A DNA stretch of 64,000 bases, taken from positions 1,674,001 to 1,738,000 of the forward strand of contig BCKT01000002.1 of the NCBI GenBank assembly GCA_003116875.1, in the 5' to 3' direction. Positions 11,418 through 23,016 of this stretch are shown here, piece after piece. Made by a program: the position numbers and the translations under genes. Positions within the stretch are counted from its first letter, which is position 1. Every line of letters begins with the position of its first letter. This DNA is from Takashimella koratensis. Taxonomy: Eukaryota; Basidiomycota; Tremellomycetes; Trichosporonales; Tetragoniomycetaceae. The notes beneath the pieces are model-generated. The model was not told where the DNA came from and ran no database searches. It saw only the letters and a program-made list of their open reading frames with translations.

Positions 11418-12559
11418 ATGGGTGATCAAGACGACGACTTGATTTACACGCAGTTGGTACGACCACAACCGACTTTCGTCCTGCAGCACCCTTGGACCAA
11501 AGAGATTCGCAGTCAAGTACCTACCATGGTATTCCAAAAGGCTCGAGGTTTCGCCGTAAACCGCGACCCCAAGACAAATGGACACTGCGACTGGCTGGTC
11601 CCGCATCGGGGGAGTAGGATCCGAGGAATTTTCTTCACTGCTTTCCACTGGCAAGAAGACCAGAAGACGACGTGGTATCATGTGAGTCATAGGTTGCTTC
11701 TGGTCAGCGTTTTGCAGTGTGGATCGACCCTCGTGCACTCCTTTGATCACCATCAATGTGACGACTGCGGCACTCCGTTCCTGTTCGCTTACCCCTTTGC
11801 ATCATGCTCCTAGCTCAAGCGCTCTCACCTGAGCGTCGAGTGGTTCCAGATTGTCAACATGCTCCGCGTGGACAACTGGGTGATGGAGGCGCTCAACCGA
11901 AACAGCGACTTGGAGATTCTCACTGTCGAGGAGGAAAACACGTTTATGATGCTGCATCGAAAGGTAGGTAAGCAGGCTCCTTTCGATCCTGGCAGTATGG
12001 TCATCTGATTGTCACGCTGACACGAGGCTACACATCGACCGGGATTTGGATTCGGACCTGAACCAGCGGATCATTTGTTGCGAGATCTTGACGGAGACCA
12101 TTGCGGCGTTGTACGACTTTGAGTGCCGGGGATATGCAGTCACGGGCTGGTCTCCTTTTGCTCCAACGGCTGATCCAATCCTGCCCGGCGTCCTCCCCAA
12201 CAAGCCAACCCGATACACACCAAGTGCATTCCCCCTCGTCGGACTCCGTATTGCCCAGCTTGCCTGGGAAAAGAAGTTTGACGTCCTCATTCACCAGCCA
12301 GAGTCGGACAAGGTTCGGCAGTTGGTGGGACCCGATGAGCACCTATCCCCCGGTCCGCTGGTTGCCATTGCAATATACTTCTCGGATTGGGATGCAGAAA
12401 AGCTAGTTCATAACTCTGGACAGCTGGTGAGTCGGTTCTGTCTGATAAGAAAAGCCCAACTAAACAGAACAGGAAGACGCAGAAGCAGAGCCCGGGACGG
12501 CTCGACGGCCGCGAATGGTCCGATGGGCATCAAGCGGACTAGCCCGTGTGTTTGGTTGA
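11418..12559 (+). CDS. Family Y copy 1, unknown protein
   Basis: This is one of three homologous genes in the window (others at 16247-17479 and 31038-32089). It has four exons. Exon 1 (MGDQDDDLIYTQLV...) ends KTTWYH. Exon 2 runs LKRSHLSVEWF to MMLHRK, exon 3 from RIICCEILTETIAALYDFE, and exon 4 carries RPRMVRWASSGLARVFG. Shared blocks are HPWTKEI, GFAVNRDP, NGHCDWLVP, IRGIFFTAFHW, LNRNSDLEIL, VTGW, PNKPTRYTPSAFPLVGLRIA and LSPGPL...FSDWD. The product is about 280 residues with no signal peptide or membrane helix. I cannot name a domain. The reading frame is complete and all introns have good GT/AG signals, so the gene is probably functional. Confidence 0.8.
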
Positions 12560-12876
12560 AGGGATGAAGCTACTCGTGATGCATGTACTGTACTGTCCTC
12601 GAGGCAAGGGAGGGGCAGAGCAACGATGTCGACCTCCACCGTCCTCGGTCGACTCGACTTGCCAGCTTTCGGCTTTACTGCCGAAAGCTAATCACCGAGT
12701 CACACTATTGGCATGTCCGATATGTCCCACCGTGGGAGAGTGACGACGTCGCTGACACCATCTCCCACCCAATAAATACCGCTCACCAACATCCACCATC
12801 CCGTCTCATCTCACATCGACCCCCAACCCACCCCTAACCCCTTCACAGCTCACCCCTCCCGACCACATCCTACGAA
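12560..12876. promoter_or_regulatory. sod2 promoter region
   Basis: This short gap lies between family Y copy 1 and sod2. An AATAAATACC TATA-like element at about 12770-12779 lies roughly 100 bp before the sod2 start. A C-rich leader follows. No gene is seen. Confidence 0.4.
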
Positions 12877-14091
12877 ATGGCCGCTATCACTCGCTCCATG
12901 CCCCGCGTGGCCTCCGCGCTCCGCCCCACCCGCGCCTTCACCGTTCTCTCCAGGTCCAAGCACACCCTTCCCGACCTCCCGTACGCCTATGATGTGAGTC
13001 TGGCCCAGTCTTCGAGTGACCCCCTCCGGAACCCTTTCCCTCCCTACCTTTCTTTCTAAGCTTGTCTAGAACATTCATGCTGATCATATCTGCCTCTTTC
13101 TCTCCACAGGCCCTCGAGCCGTCCATCTCCAAGGAGATCATGACCCTCCACCACACCAAGCACCACCAAACTTACGTCAACGGCCTCAACGCCGCTGAGG
13201 AGACGCTCGCCAAGCTCTCCTCTCAGGAGGACGTCAAGGGCCTTATTGAGCTCCAGGCTGCTATCAAGTTCAACGGCGGTGGACACATGTGAGTGGGACT
13301 TGTCGCATTCTTACTCGATTCCCTTTGTTTCTTGCCTCGATATTTGTGCAGAAACTGATCCTCGTTCACTTTAGCAACCACTCCGTAAGCTAGCTACCGT
13401 CTACTTCTTCATAGATACAAGCTAAACCCCTCACAGCTGTTCTGGAAGAACCTCGCGCCCTCTGGATCCGACGCTGCCAAGCCGCCGACCTCTGGCGCGC
13501 TCGCCAAGCAGGTGGAGGCCGACTTTGGCTCGTTTGACAACCTCAAGGCTGAGTTGAACGCCAAGACCGCCGCTATCCAGGGCTCTGGCTGGGGCTGGCT
13601 CGTGAGTTGATCCATGTCGTGAGAACAGGCTGGAGATCGTAGTCCAAATTTAAGACCGTGTTGGGGCTCGGAGACTGACGAATTGGTTCTAGGGCTACAA
13701 CAAGAAGACCAAGAAGCTCGAGGTCGTTACTACCGCCAACCAGGACCCGCTTCTTTGTGAGTGGGACACAGCAGAATGGTAGATTCAGTCTGTAGAGTTG
13801 CTAAGATGGGCCGACACAGCGCACGTCCCGATCATCGGCATCGACATCTGGGAGCACGCGTAAGTGTTGAAGGAGGTTTGAGGTGTCACTTTGAAGTTAC
13901 ATGGGAGAGATACATGGGCAGTGTATGGGTTCGAGAGCCAGCCCAACTGATTCTGACCTCTCACAGCTTCTACATTGACTACAAGAACGTCAAACCCGAC
14001 GTGAGTAACATGCGATGAGCTGCACGTGTCTGTTTCAAGTCGCTGATCAATGCCCTTACCTTTCTGTTATATCTTCCCCTGTTGAACCATA

Positions 14092-14139
<48 letters not shown>

Positions 14140-14232
14140 TACCCCCCGGCCCCGGCCGTGTAGTACCTCAACGCCATCTGGAACGTGCTCAACTTTGAGG
14201 AGGCTGAGAAGCGTCTCGTGGCTGCCCAGTAA
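12877..14232 (+). CDS. sod2: Mitochondrial manganese superoxide dismutase
   Basis: It converts superoxide to oxygen and hydrogen peroxide in the matrix. The N-terminus ([19 protein letters not shown]...) is an Arg/Ser-rich presequence, followed by the mature start [19 protein letters not shown]. Metal-binding motifs are all present: [31 protein letters not shown] and [15 protein letters not shown]. The downstream ends are NAIWNVLNF and LVAAQ, as in canonical Fe/Mn SODs. There are about seven exons. One is only 10 nt (13375-13384) and completes INHS, which contains a Mn-ligand His. The last intron contains 43 consecutive C residues. Length (about 220 aa) is normal. Confidence 0.97.
14097..14139 (+). 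repeat. (C)43 homopolymer inside the last sod2 intron
   Basis: Forty-three uninterrupted C residues lie in the intron between PD and YLNAIWNV of sod2, ending about 20 bp before the GTGTAG acceptor. The length should be treated as approximate because such runs are unstable and hard to sequence. Confidence 0.9.
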
Positions 14233-14512
14233 AACGTCGAGAGAAGATAGTCCGTTGTCGAGTGTGAGGAGAAGTAAAAATAGTAAAGACTTGGTGTGCC
14301 ACGTAGTCATTGCTGCAATCTACCGTACCTTGCCACCCAGATGAATTCAAAGTTGAAAACAATCAATTCACTTCTGTCCATCTCTTGCTTCGTAACTCCT
14401 ACCCATCTCTCGTCTCGTCTTTCGCCTCTCGTTTAGCGGAGAGCTTGCCCTATCTCGGGACCAGTATCGACTACCTTGCCAGCGGCACTGACCTTGAAGA
14501 AAAACAGGCAAC

Positions 14513-15594
14513 ATGTCGTATTTCATGACCCAGTGAGTCGAGCACCCTTCCGTCGGTTCACCTCTTCTCGCATAGGACATCATTCACTTCACCTGGTCCA
14601 CTGCTTCGCCTTGGCTAACACCATCAACTTTCTCAGCTTGCACTCGGGATGGCATGTTGATCAGGTACGTACAGCTCCTCCACTGTCCGCCCATCCTTGG
14701 GGTTTCGGAGCCAACGCGAGGAAACTGACAATGGTCTTTCCCGTGCTTCGTTGTATCTCCCAGGCTATTCTCGTTGAGGAAGACCGCGTCGTGGTAATCC
14801 GCTTTGGGCACGACCACAAACCAGAGTGCATGGCGATGGATGAGACGCTGTATGCCGTGTCGGAGAAAGTCCAGAACTTTGCTACCATGTACCTGGGTGA
14901 GTCGCCTTGCCCCTTCCTGCACCCCGTTACTCCTCCCTGCACTCTGCAGTCTGGAACCTCGATCGCTCAGCCTTAATGGCTGTTCTACTTGAGCATTAGC
15001 AGTAGCTGACCGTTGCAGTGGATATCACCGAGGTCCCTGACTTCAACAAAATGTACGAACTGTACGACGAGTGCACCGTCATGTTCTTCTACCGGTGAGT
15101 TGGTTCTCCCTATCCCCTACGCGGCCCAGGGTTCCAAGGTTTTGGGATACACAGTCGCTGACTTTGATGCACAGAAACAAGCACATCATGATCGATTTGG
15201 GAACGGGTAACAACAATAAAATGTGCGTAGAGACTGCTACACTGACGAGGATTACATTGTGATTAGCAGTTTGCTGACGACGAAACAGCAACTGGGCTAT
15301 CACGGACAAGCAAGAGGTGAGTGACCACTGTCCAGTCTCAGGGCCAGAGACAAAGCGCGGCATCCGTGATAACTCACATTACATTACTGCCATGAGCTGA
15401 TCACGTTCTTCTCCATCGTAGTTGATCGATATCATCGAGACTGTTTATCGCGGCGCATCCAAGGGCCGAGGTCTGGTCGTAGCTCCTCAAGGTACGTTTC
15501 CGTGCCTTGGCAAGACGCCGCTCAGGAAGGCGAGGCTGAGTCTAACGCTGTCACTGACCGGTCTTCAGACTACTCGACGAGACACAAGTATTAA
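14513..15594 (+). CDS. dib1: Dib1/TXNL4A, U5 snRNP thioredoxin-like splicing factor
   Basis: Dib1 is the roughly 15-kDa component of the U4/U6.U5 tri-snRNP that blocks premature activation of the B complex. Seven or eight small exons assemble to MSYFMT|HLHSGWHVDQ|AILVEEDRVVVIRFGHD, continuing through DITEVPDFNKMYELYDECTV, RNKHIMIDLGTGNNNKINWA, LIDIIETVYRGASKGRG and DYSTRHKY. The whole is about 142 residues, the invariant family length, and is nearly collinear with the human protein. Exon 1 is only 20 nt. GHDHKP replaces the usual GHDWDP. All introns have GT/AG ends. Confidence 0.97.
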
Positions 15595-16246
15595 AACCCG
15601 GCTTCTTTCACCTTCCATATTGTCTTGGCTACCAATCAATCGCCAATGGGTCGACTTCGTACTGTACATCATCAACTTGCATATCTTATGAGAACGGTTA
15701 CGAGTCCTGTTTTGTCATAGCGCCATTATCTCGTTAGTCTAGTAACGACAGACGCTAAGACATGAGACGAAGAGCATACATATACCGCGGACTCCGTAGA
15801 CAGATAATCGCTTCTTCGTCGAATGAATATCTTGTCATCTGTTATGGCCCAACCATTACGTCGTACCACCACGCCGTATCACCACGCCGTGCACCACCCC
15901 GTACCACCACGCCGTATCACCACCCCGTACACCACGCCGTGCACCACGTTGTGCACCACGTCGTACTACTACATTATACCCCTGCTGGCAAATCCTTGTA
16001 GACATTGTTGATACATAGTCCACGCCGTAGTTCCATATGTTGTAGTAGTTACACTTTCAAATACTATATAAGGCCGCGTGTCTAGGGCCATCCCCACTCT
16101 TTTCCTCTCAAGGATCAAATACTATTATAGTTTTTACACAGCACAAGGCTCTCTACTGTTCGCCATCCATGTGTACACCTCTTGAAGATTGTTAGGTGAC
16201 CGATTAGAGGGCAACAGCTATTGCACCGCTACCACAAGTTTCTCTT
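15595..16246. other. Intergenic, dib1 3' flank to family Y copy 2 3' end
   Basis: Two genes converge on this region. It contains the short-period repeat at 15862-15966 (separate entry) and TATATAAGG at about 16065. No coding gene is supported. Confidence 0.6.
15862..15966. repeat. Imperfect 12-13-bp tandem repeat
   Basis: Units of the type GTACCACCACGCC and GTATCACCACCCC, then GTGCACCACGTC, repeat about eight times with small changes. It lies between convergent genes, so a promoter role is unlikely. Minisatellite is the simplest description. Confidence 0.75.
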
Positions 16247-17479
16247 TCATCCGAGCAGACGGCCCAGACCGCTTCCTGATGCCCAGCGGACCATTCGAGG
16301 CCGCTCTGCTTGTTCTGGCTCTGAGTCTCGCTGCTCGATCAGTGGGATGACGTTGGCCTGTACAAGCGAAGAAGGGAGCAGGCGGGGAAGGACTGGGGGA
16401 CTTACGATTAATCCATCCACGATGATCAGATGGTCGAGGTCCCAATCTGAGTAAAAGTGGCCGATGACGCTGAGGGGGCCCGGGGACAGATATCCATCGA
16501 TTGCCACGCGGACCTTCTTGAACGCTGGTTGACGAACGTTAATCTCAGAGGTAATCTCCCACCCCAGCTTGGCAATGTGGAGTCCCACTACGGGAAACGC
16601 GCTGGGTGCGTATCGGGTGGGTTTGTTGGGAAGAACGCCTGGTAGGCTTGGGTCGGCCGTCGGAGCAAAAGGAGTCCAACCTGTGACCGCCAAACCCGAA
16701 CATTCAAAGCGATACAAGGCATTGATGGTCTCCGTCAAAATCTCGTAGCAGATAATCCGCTGGGTGAGGATTAGTTCCGGCCGGATCCCAAATCGAGACG
16801 AAAGACAGTTACCAAAGGGAGCGCCATGTCAGCGTGACAAACAGGTGACCGTATTGAGAAGACCGAAAGGAGCTTGAGGTGTCTAAAGGAGCTTGTCCGC
16901 CTACCTTTCGATGCAGCATCATGAACGTGTTCTCTTCCTCCACACTCAGAAGTTCAAGGTCGCTGTTCCGGTTCAGGGTCTCCATGAGCCAGTTATCCTC
17001 GCGAAGCATGTTGACGCTTCGAAACCAAGCGGTGCTCAGGTGGGACCGTTTGAGCTGGAAGATTCGAGGAATGATACACGGGGTAAGCGAACAACAACGG
17101 GAGTGTCAAGGTTGTGAGGTTGATGGTGTTCCAAAGGAAGGAGCGGGGATCGATCGACGCCGAGGATCGGAATCAATGGTCACAGTACAGAGGGGAATTC
17201 ACAAGCGAGCAAGCGACTCACATGGTACCATATCGTTTTTTCCAAGTCTTGCCAATGGAACGTAGTGTAAAAAATGCCTCGAATACGGCCCCATCTACGA
17301 GGGACAAGCCAGTCACAGCAACCGTTTGGCTTGGGGTCGCGGTTGACTGCAAACCCCCTCACTTGCTGGAAGATCATGATCGGGACTCGGTCACTAATAT
17401 CTGTCGTCCAAGGGTACTTTATGACGACTGTGGATTCTGCGGATGTTGAAGATGTGCTGATCGCGTCCCCTTCCTCCAT
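16247..17479 (-). CDS. Family Y copy 2, unknown protein
   Basis: This is a close paralogue of 11418-12559 on the opposite strand. It has the same four-exon structure: MEEGDAISTSSTSAES... to KTIWYH; LKRSHLSTAWF to MMLHRK; RIICYEILTETINALYRFE to IVDGLIV; then a 48-nt intron before the last exon with ERPRMVRWASGSGLGRLLG. Shared anchors are KYPWTTDI, GFAVNRDPKPNGCCDWLVP, NSDLELLSVEEENTFM, LPNKPTRYAPSAFPVVGLHIA and LSPGPLSVIGHFYSDWD. The start at 17479 is chosen by alignment to the paralogues; an in-frame Met lies 9 codons upstream. It is intact, with no recognisable domain. Confidence 0.8.
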
Positions 17480-18112
17480 CCTGTGATGAGATCCAGTTGC
17501 AACCAAGGAAAGAGGCGAAGGCGCGAAGACACCGATGGGTCAGGGGTAAGAAAGGAACAAGCGACAAAATAGTGGGGGTTAAGAAATGAGTCCGAAATGA
17601 AGACGCAAAGGATAGTGCAACGAGTGGGGTGAGATGGAGCACTTTGGCGACCAAAGCTGAACCTTGTTTCGGGCATGTGAACACCGGGCATCCTGCCTCG
17701 TGTCGATCCAGGCACCCGTCGAGCCTTTCAGCGCAATTAATCAGTCACCCTCACTGATGTGGCTCTCTCGGAAGCTTTTCGTTTCCTTTCTCGACCTCAT
17801 TTGATCTTGCTCTCCGTGTTTCGCAACCGTGAGCGTCAATGTTCTCTATCTTGAGACCATTTCCATCATCTCTCCGTGTTTTACCACACGAAAGGCCTTC
17901 TTTCTCATCAACCGGGAATCTCTTTCCCTAACTTCTCCGTGTTTCGCACCCACAAGTGCCATTACTCGTTCCCTCGACTCGTGCGGCGCTCGTTAATGTC
18001 AGAGACTGCGATTACACTCTTATATAACCAGGGGGCGGGAGGTCGTGAGGAACCAGTCAGCAGCTCCCACGCCCTTTTTACTTTTTCCCTGCAAAATCTA
18101 CCTCCCAACACC
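17480..18112. promoter_or_regulatory. Divergent promoter with three spaced copies of TCTCCGTGTTT
   Basis: Between family Y copy 2 and the small membrane protein gene, TCTCCGTGTTT occurs at 17811-17821, 17871-17881 and 17934-17944 (spacing 60 and 63 bp). Two copies extend to TCTCCGTGTTTCGCA. A TATATAA box follows at about 18019-18025, some 90 bp before the next start codon. This looks like a tandem activator-site promoter for the plus-strand gene; the binding factor is unknown. Confidence 0.55.
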
Positions 18113-18724
18113 ATGTCCGAGCCTCACACCTGCTGCCCTTGCGTCAAACGCCTCGAAAAGGACGACGCCACGACCACCGCTGCTACGAAACCCTCCTCCG
18201 CTGCTACGAAGCCGTCCACCGAGCCTACTAACTCTGTTCCCATGGACAGGGACCAAGGTCTCTCCAGTACGTTGTTTGCATCCATCACCCACTCCTACAC
18301 ACTTTTCACTGCGTTGTGCGTAATCCTCCACATTCCTTGATTGTGTTTGCGTTTTTCGCAATTCACTGTTCTGGGAGCTGTTTAGACTTCTTCTCTGCGT
18401 TTTCCGTGCCACTGATTGACCTTTTGCTTATTCCTGCCTGGCTCAGACGTCTCTCTCCCCAGTAAGGGTACTATTGGCATCTCCGTCGTCATCGGTGCGG
18501 TGTGTTTGGCGAGCTTTGTGGTCATCTGTGCCCTGCTCCAAAAGGGCAAGCTGACCAAAGACGAGTTTGAGTGAGTTGGCATGTGTGTGTGTATGTGTGT
18601 AGGTCACTTAGATACACGTGTCTCATCGTTCAGCGCGTGGCGGAGCCTCGTTCTTGGGGTGTTCTTGTTCGTGGCCGGGGTCGATGCGCAATGGTTCGGA
18701 GAGCGACCGCTCCCTGGTTACTGA
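18113..18724 (+). CDS. Small membrane protein, unknown, C-terminus uncertain
   Basis: I do not recognise the family. Exon 1 (MSEPHTCCPCVKRLEKDDA...) has a CCPC cluster near the N-terminus and a Thr/Ser/Pro-rich stretch. After an intron (donor after CTCTCCA, acceptor GGCTCAG) comes a clear transmembrane helix (GISVVIGAVCLASFVVICALL) and KGKLTKDEF. The simplest third exon after TTCAG adds a second hydrophobic segment (SLVLGVFLFVAGVD) and ends at 18722-18724. A hydrophilic frame ending GKGKGREGRK at about 18915 could instead be the true tail if a further splice exists. The TATA box and repeated upstream motif suggest a regulated gene. Confidence 0.55.
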
Positions 18725-19182
18725 GGTCGAGGGCAACGTTCGATGCAAGCCGGGGCGACCGGCAACACCGTCGACAACTCAAAGAACATAGTTGCAACCA
18801 CTCCCAAACGCACCGCCACTGATGCCGGTCCTTCGAAAACCGAAGGCGACGAAGAGTCCCGCGTCGAGGGAGCTGGCAACGCCAAGGGGAAGGGCAGGGA
18901 GGGAAGGAAGTAGAGTGGTTTCTGAGTTCCGAACATTCTCCTTTTTCCTTGGCTACCCCCAATTATGCTCTCCCGTTCAACTCCCTTGCTCTCCATTCCT
19001 GCCTCTCCTGCTTTACATTCATACTATCTCGTCTGCTTTTCCTTTTTATCGTCGCAATTATGCCGTCTCCTCTGCTTTGCTCGTTTTTATCGTCTCAACT
19101 ATGCCGTAGACCACGCCAGTGCCTTCTTAAATAGAATACATGCACACATTGCTGGTCACAGATTACTTATCCACCCTCCCCG
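18725..19182. other. 3' region between convergent genes
   Basis: This lies between the small membrane protein gene and SSL1. It holds the alternative tail frame of the former (to about 18915), then C/T-rich sequence with no gene signal. Confidence 0.45.
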
Positions 19183-21040
19183 TCATTGCGAACACCCAGG
19201 ACAGGTGTGGAGCGTTTCATGAACATAAATATCACACTCGACGCAAAAATCGTTCCCACACTTGACACACCGATACCTCCCCGTCGGTGATATCCCTTCC
19301 TCGACACGGGCGACACCTGCCGCCGCAGCATCTGTCCCCAGCTGAGGTGCGGGCGGGAAAGAGGTGTCGCATCCAAAACAAGCTGGGGACAACGTATCGA
19401 TCGCGCCGATTGCGTCGAGAGGGAGGACGTCGTAGTTTGCAACGGGGAAAAGGAGCCAAAAGCTCCTTGCCAAATGCGGGCTGCTGACGACCATGAGACC
19501 ACAGACTTCACAGTCTGTAGGCACGTCACACAGCTTGACTCCGCACCGAGGACACAGATACCCTCCTCTTTTCAACAACCCGTGACACGCGCAGAAACTG
19601 TCACCGGCAGCCGGCAACCTCGTCGGGAACCCCATTACCAGCAAATCGCCTGCCGGCGGTCTCATCGCCCCTCCCATCCCCGCTGCCGCTCGTTTCCCTC
19701 CTCTTGCCAACGCCTCACGAGCAGAGACTGTCCCTCCTCCACCTCCAATAGTCTGCGCAGGTGGGGGGATAATTTCCCATAAAAGATCACGATAGTGGTC
19801 TTCGTCCACCGCGACACCGAATCGACCACCAGTTCGTTCGGCAATCTGTTTGCAGATTTTGATCTCGGCGCTGAGAGAGATGATGGTCGTGCGAATTCGT
19901 GCAGAGACGAGGTCTTCGAGAACTTGGTGGATGTTCACGGAGCTGTCAGGGTCGGCGGTAGAGATGGCGCTGAACAGCACGAGGATCTCGAGAGAAGATG
20001 TCGACGGAAGGTGGCTAAGGGACAGAGGATGGGTGGTCAGCGTCTCCAAAGTTAGATTCGATCCCAACTAGACCTACCTCATACCGCCGCGAGCCATAAC
20101 GAGGCCATTTTGGAGACTCGGCTCGCCAGACGGCTCGAGCTTGCTCTTGTCCGCGATCGCAGCCATGATCTCTTGCGGGTTACCTAAGCCAAGTTCAGCC
20201 CCTGTCCTCGGAGAGATGGCCTTGATAACACGAGAACTGGGGTTCTCCAGATGAAAAATAGAACCACTACTCCCGACTCACCGCCCATGGGAACAAGTAC
20301 CTCGGCGAGCCGATCGCGCAGGAGAATGATCCCGACTTGCCCAAGTGGATTTTGGTCAAACCACTCGACGACAAATGAGCGGAGGTAAGTGAGTGTTGTC
20401 TCGAATCTGTGCAGCGTGGTGAGATGTTAGCGTAAAGCAAAAGTCCCACGAGAATAGTGATCCAGTGAGAAGAGTGAAAGCCCGCGAAAACGTACCTCGA
20501 TGGGCGAAAGTCCTTGTCTCGCATCGATTCGGACAAATCGACGACGATGAACATGTGTCGCACGAGCGACCTCCGCAGCGGTGCCTCAGATACCAGTGCC
20601 CTGAACCAAAGAAAAAGCGAATGTCAGCGACATTGAGACTCCTAGATCTCTAGTAGCTCGTCCCCAACTTTTCGTGCTGACTCACCGTTTCCGCCGACCT
20701 CTGGCGAGGAGACTCTCTACTGCGGCTTGAAGTCCGCCCGCTTCGTCTTCCTGTACTACATCCCAGCTTCGCTTATACGTCGCCTCCCACGCGTTGATAC
20801 CCTATATCTTAGTCAGCTCTGATTACTAGAGATTGTCGTCTCAGAGCAAATTCAGACCCGAACCCCGCTCACATCTTTTCCCTTGCCCTTGCCTGGCGCG
20901 CCGGCTTTCCCCGCGCCAGCCGCGGCTCCGCCCTTGATAGCCTGCTGCCTGCGCGAAGGTCCCGGGCGGTCGATATCGTCGTCCGAGTCGAGTGCCGACG
21001 TGGGCGATGCTGCTGGGTTGTAATCGTCGTCGCGGGCCAT
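19183..21040 (-). CDS. ssl1: TFIIH core subunit Ssl1 (GTF2H2/p44)
   Basis: Ssl1 is the TFIIH core subunit that stimulates the Rad3/XPD helicase in transcription initiation and nucleotide excision repair. From 21040 (MARDDDYNPAASPTSAL...), exons encode GINAWEATYKRSWDVVQEDE, then a von Willebrand A domain (HMFIVVDLSESMRDKDFRP; ILVLFSAISTADP). Next come the conserved ICKQIAERTGGRFGVAVDE and DLLVMGFPTRLP, and a cysteine-rich tail. The tail includes CPRCGVKLC, CEVCGLMVVSSPHLARSF and a C4-type RING ending CVECDIYVHETLHTCPGC. It has about six exons and normal length (roughly 440-450 aa). A Gly-rich insert follows IPPPAQTI. The acidic N-terminus is typical of fungi. Confidence 0.95.
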
Positions 21041-23016
21041 GGCTGTGTGTGGATGAGGTGGGTGTAGGAGATTGAGTGAACGGTTGACTGGGTCGAGGGT
21101 GATGATGTCGATTCTACATTCCCACGGTTGCATGGGAGATGATTGTGCTGATTAAGAAAACGGTGGCCTGACTGTAGTCCGGAGCTGACTCCCGGTGCCG
21201 GGGTGTATGCCCTGCTGACACTTTGCATCATCACCCACTGCCCTCTTGCATCTTGACCTATGCAGCAGGACAGGAGCAGGAGCAGAAGCAGAGACAGAGA
21301 CAGAGACAGTCCAGCGCTCTGGGCGTCGACGTGGTATCGCTCCTTGGCGCCGAGTGAGGGAGAGCGCGTCGAGTTCCGGCGGGAGTGTCGGCCCAGCCGA
21401 CGGAGAGATAGTTGCATGTGGCTTGGTGTTGAGCCCGTGACCTCTGAGGTTGAGGTCAATCAAATGTTCTCTGTGCACCTCGGGCAGGTCTGATTCACGC
21501 CTCCCATGTCATCCGCTCCGCAGCCCCTGCCTGTCCTTGCCCATATTCAATGCTGCTGTCCGCGAGTCACGGCTAAATTGATGGTACGGTAGAGGGACTG
21601 GGTTGTCAGTGGAGGCGGCCGGCAGCAGCCAGGGCCCCGGCACGAGAATGAGACGTTTAGAGATCTACGCCTCAAGCCACAAATTGCAACGCCTCGGTCC
21701 TCGGTACTCGCTCCAACCGCCGTCTCCTGGCCCCTCGGCCCCTCCAAGTCGCTGCTCTCCTGTCCCTCCTCACTCCGACCCCCTCCCATCCTGCCCACGT
21801 TCCTAGCTCCCTGCTCCTTCCTTCTGCAATGTAACCCCTCCTCCCCACGGCCCCCATCCCTTCTCCCCCTTTCCCTCCCTCGCTCGCGCCATTCCAACAC
21901 ATCGTGCCGTGCCGTGTCGTGCCGCGAATCGTGATAGCCCTGGCCACACCCCGTGTCACCAGCTCACCCTCACGCCTCTGCTGGATCGACCCGGCCCCAT
22001 CCCGCCGACCAGCTTCCGTCGCATTCGCATTCGCCGGTACGCCATCGGCTTGCCCATCGCCATCGCCATCGCTACGGTATCTATCCCTGTTCTATTTTTT
22101 CTCCTACCCCTTCAGACATCCTGCTTACCCCGAGCCCTAACCCCCGCCCCTTTCATCTTGGCGCTGCTGCGATCCTGTGATCCACTGCGTTGTGCCCAAC
22201 CGACGAATATCCTACTCCTCTGCTCTCCCTCCCTCCGCTGTTGGTTCTCTCTTCTCCCTGTTTGCTTCTGCGACCCTCGCTCTACGACGCAGCTAGTGCT
22301 CGCTTCCAATTTGCCCTGCCTGGGTGTCTCGCCCGAACACACCCCCGACCCCGCACAAAACTCTTTCAAGCTTACCGTACCAGGCTGCACCATCACGCTA
22401 CTGGCACGCATCCATCCATCGACCAACCTGGCACACTCGATCCACCATTCCGTCCACCACACCATCCCATCTCGCATCCCCCTTCCCCCTTCCCACTTGT
22501 CGCAATGTCGTCTGCATGAGCTCAACCTCACTGGTACGTCCTTCATACATGCCGTCCCTCTTCTCTTCCCCCTCCAGACTTTTTTAATCGGCAATGCCGC
22601 GGGTGTCAGCAGTCGTCGCAGCTTGCCCCGTCTCACCCATGCTTATCTCCATGACCGACTCTCCACTGAACCATCTGTCCTCCTATCCACCTGCCCACCT
22701 GCCCCTTCCCACTCTCCCTGCCTCGTGATCTGCTCCCGATCGCCCAGACCATCTCCCACTAAGCACCCTGTTCCGCTCTTTCGTTTCTCGCTAACCGTTA
22801 GACTAGACCATCTAGCGAAACTATCCGCCTAACTCCCTCCACCTCTTCCCATCTCTCATCTCTCGGCGAAATTCCACGTCTCCCCGTCTGCATCGTCTTC
22901 ACTCACTCCATAACCACTTTACTCTTTTCTTTTTTCTCTTCACCATTCTTTCGACCATTCCTCGCCCCCCACACGTGGCAGTCAGTTCGCTCGACCGCTC
23001 GACGACACTCTGATCC
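21041..23016. promoter_or_regulatory. Long divergent region with pyrimidine-rich leader
   Basis: Nearly 2 kb separate SSL1 from the Myb/SANT-like gene. From about 21700 to 23000 the plus strand is strongly C/T-rich, which by itself removes stop codons and creates a roughly 300-codon open frame (21909-22832) with no protein-like character. A long 5' leader or a spliced 5' UTR of the regulator is the likeliest reading. A GACAGA simple repeat lies at about 21286-21309 and a CACGTG at about 22973. Confidence 0.5.

Noticed and set aside
15862..15966. CRISPR-like array
   Set aside because: Units are 12-13 bp and adjacent with no spacers, in a eukaryotic genome; this is a minisatellite.
21909..22832. 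Roughly 300-codon plus-strand open frame
   Set aside because: The strand is so C/T-rich that stop codons are rare by composition; other frames are equally open and no domain is visible.
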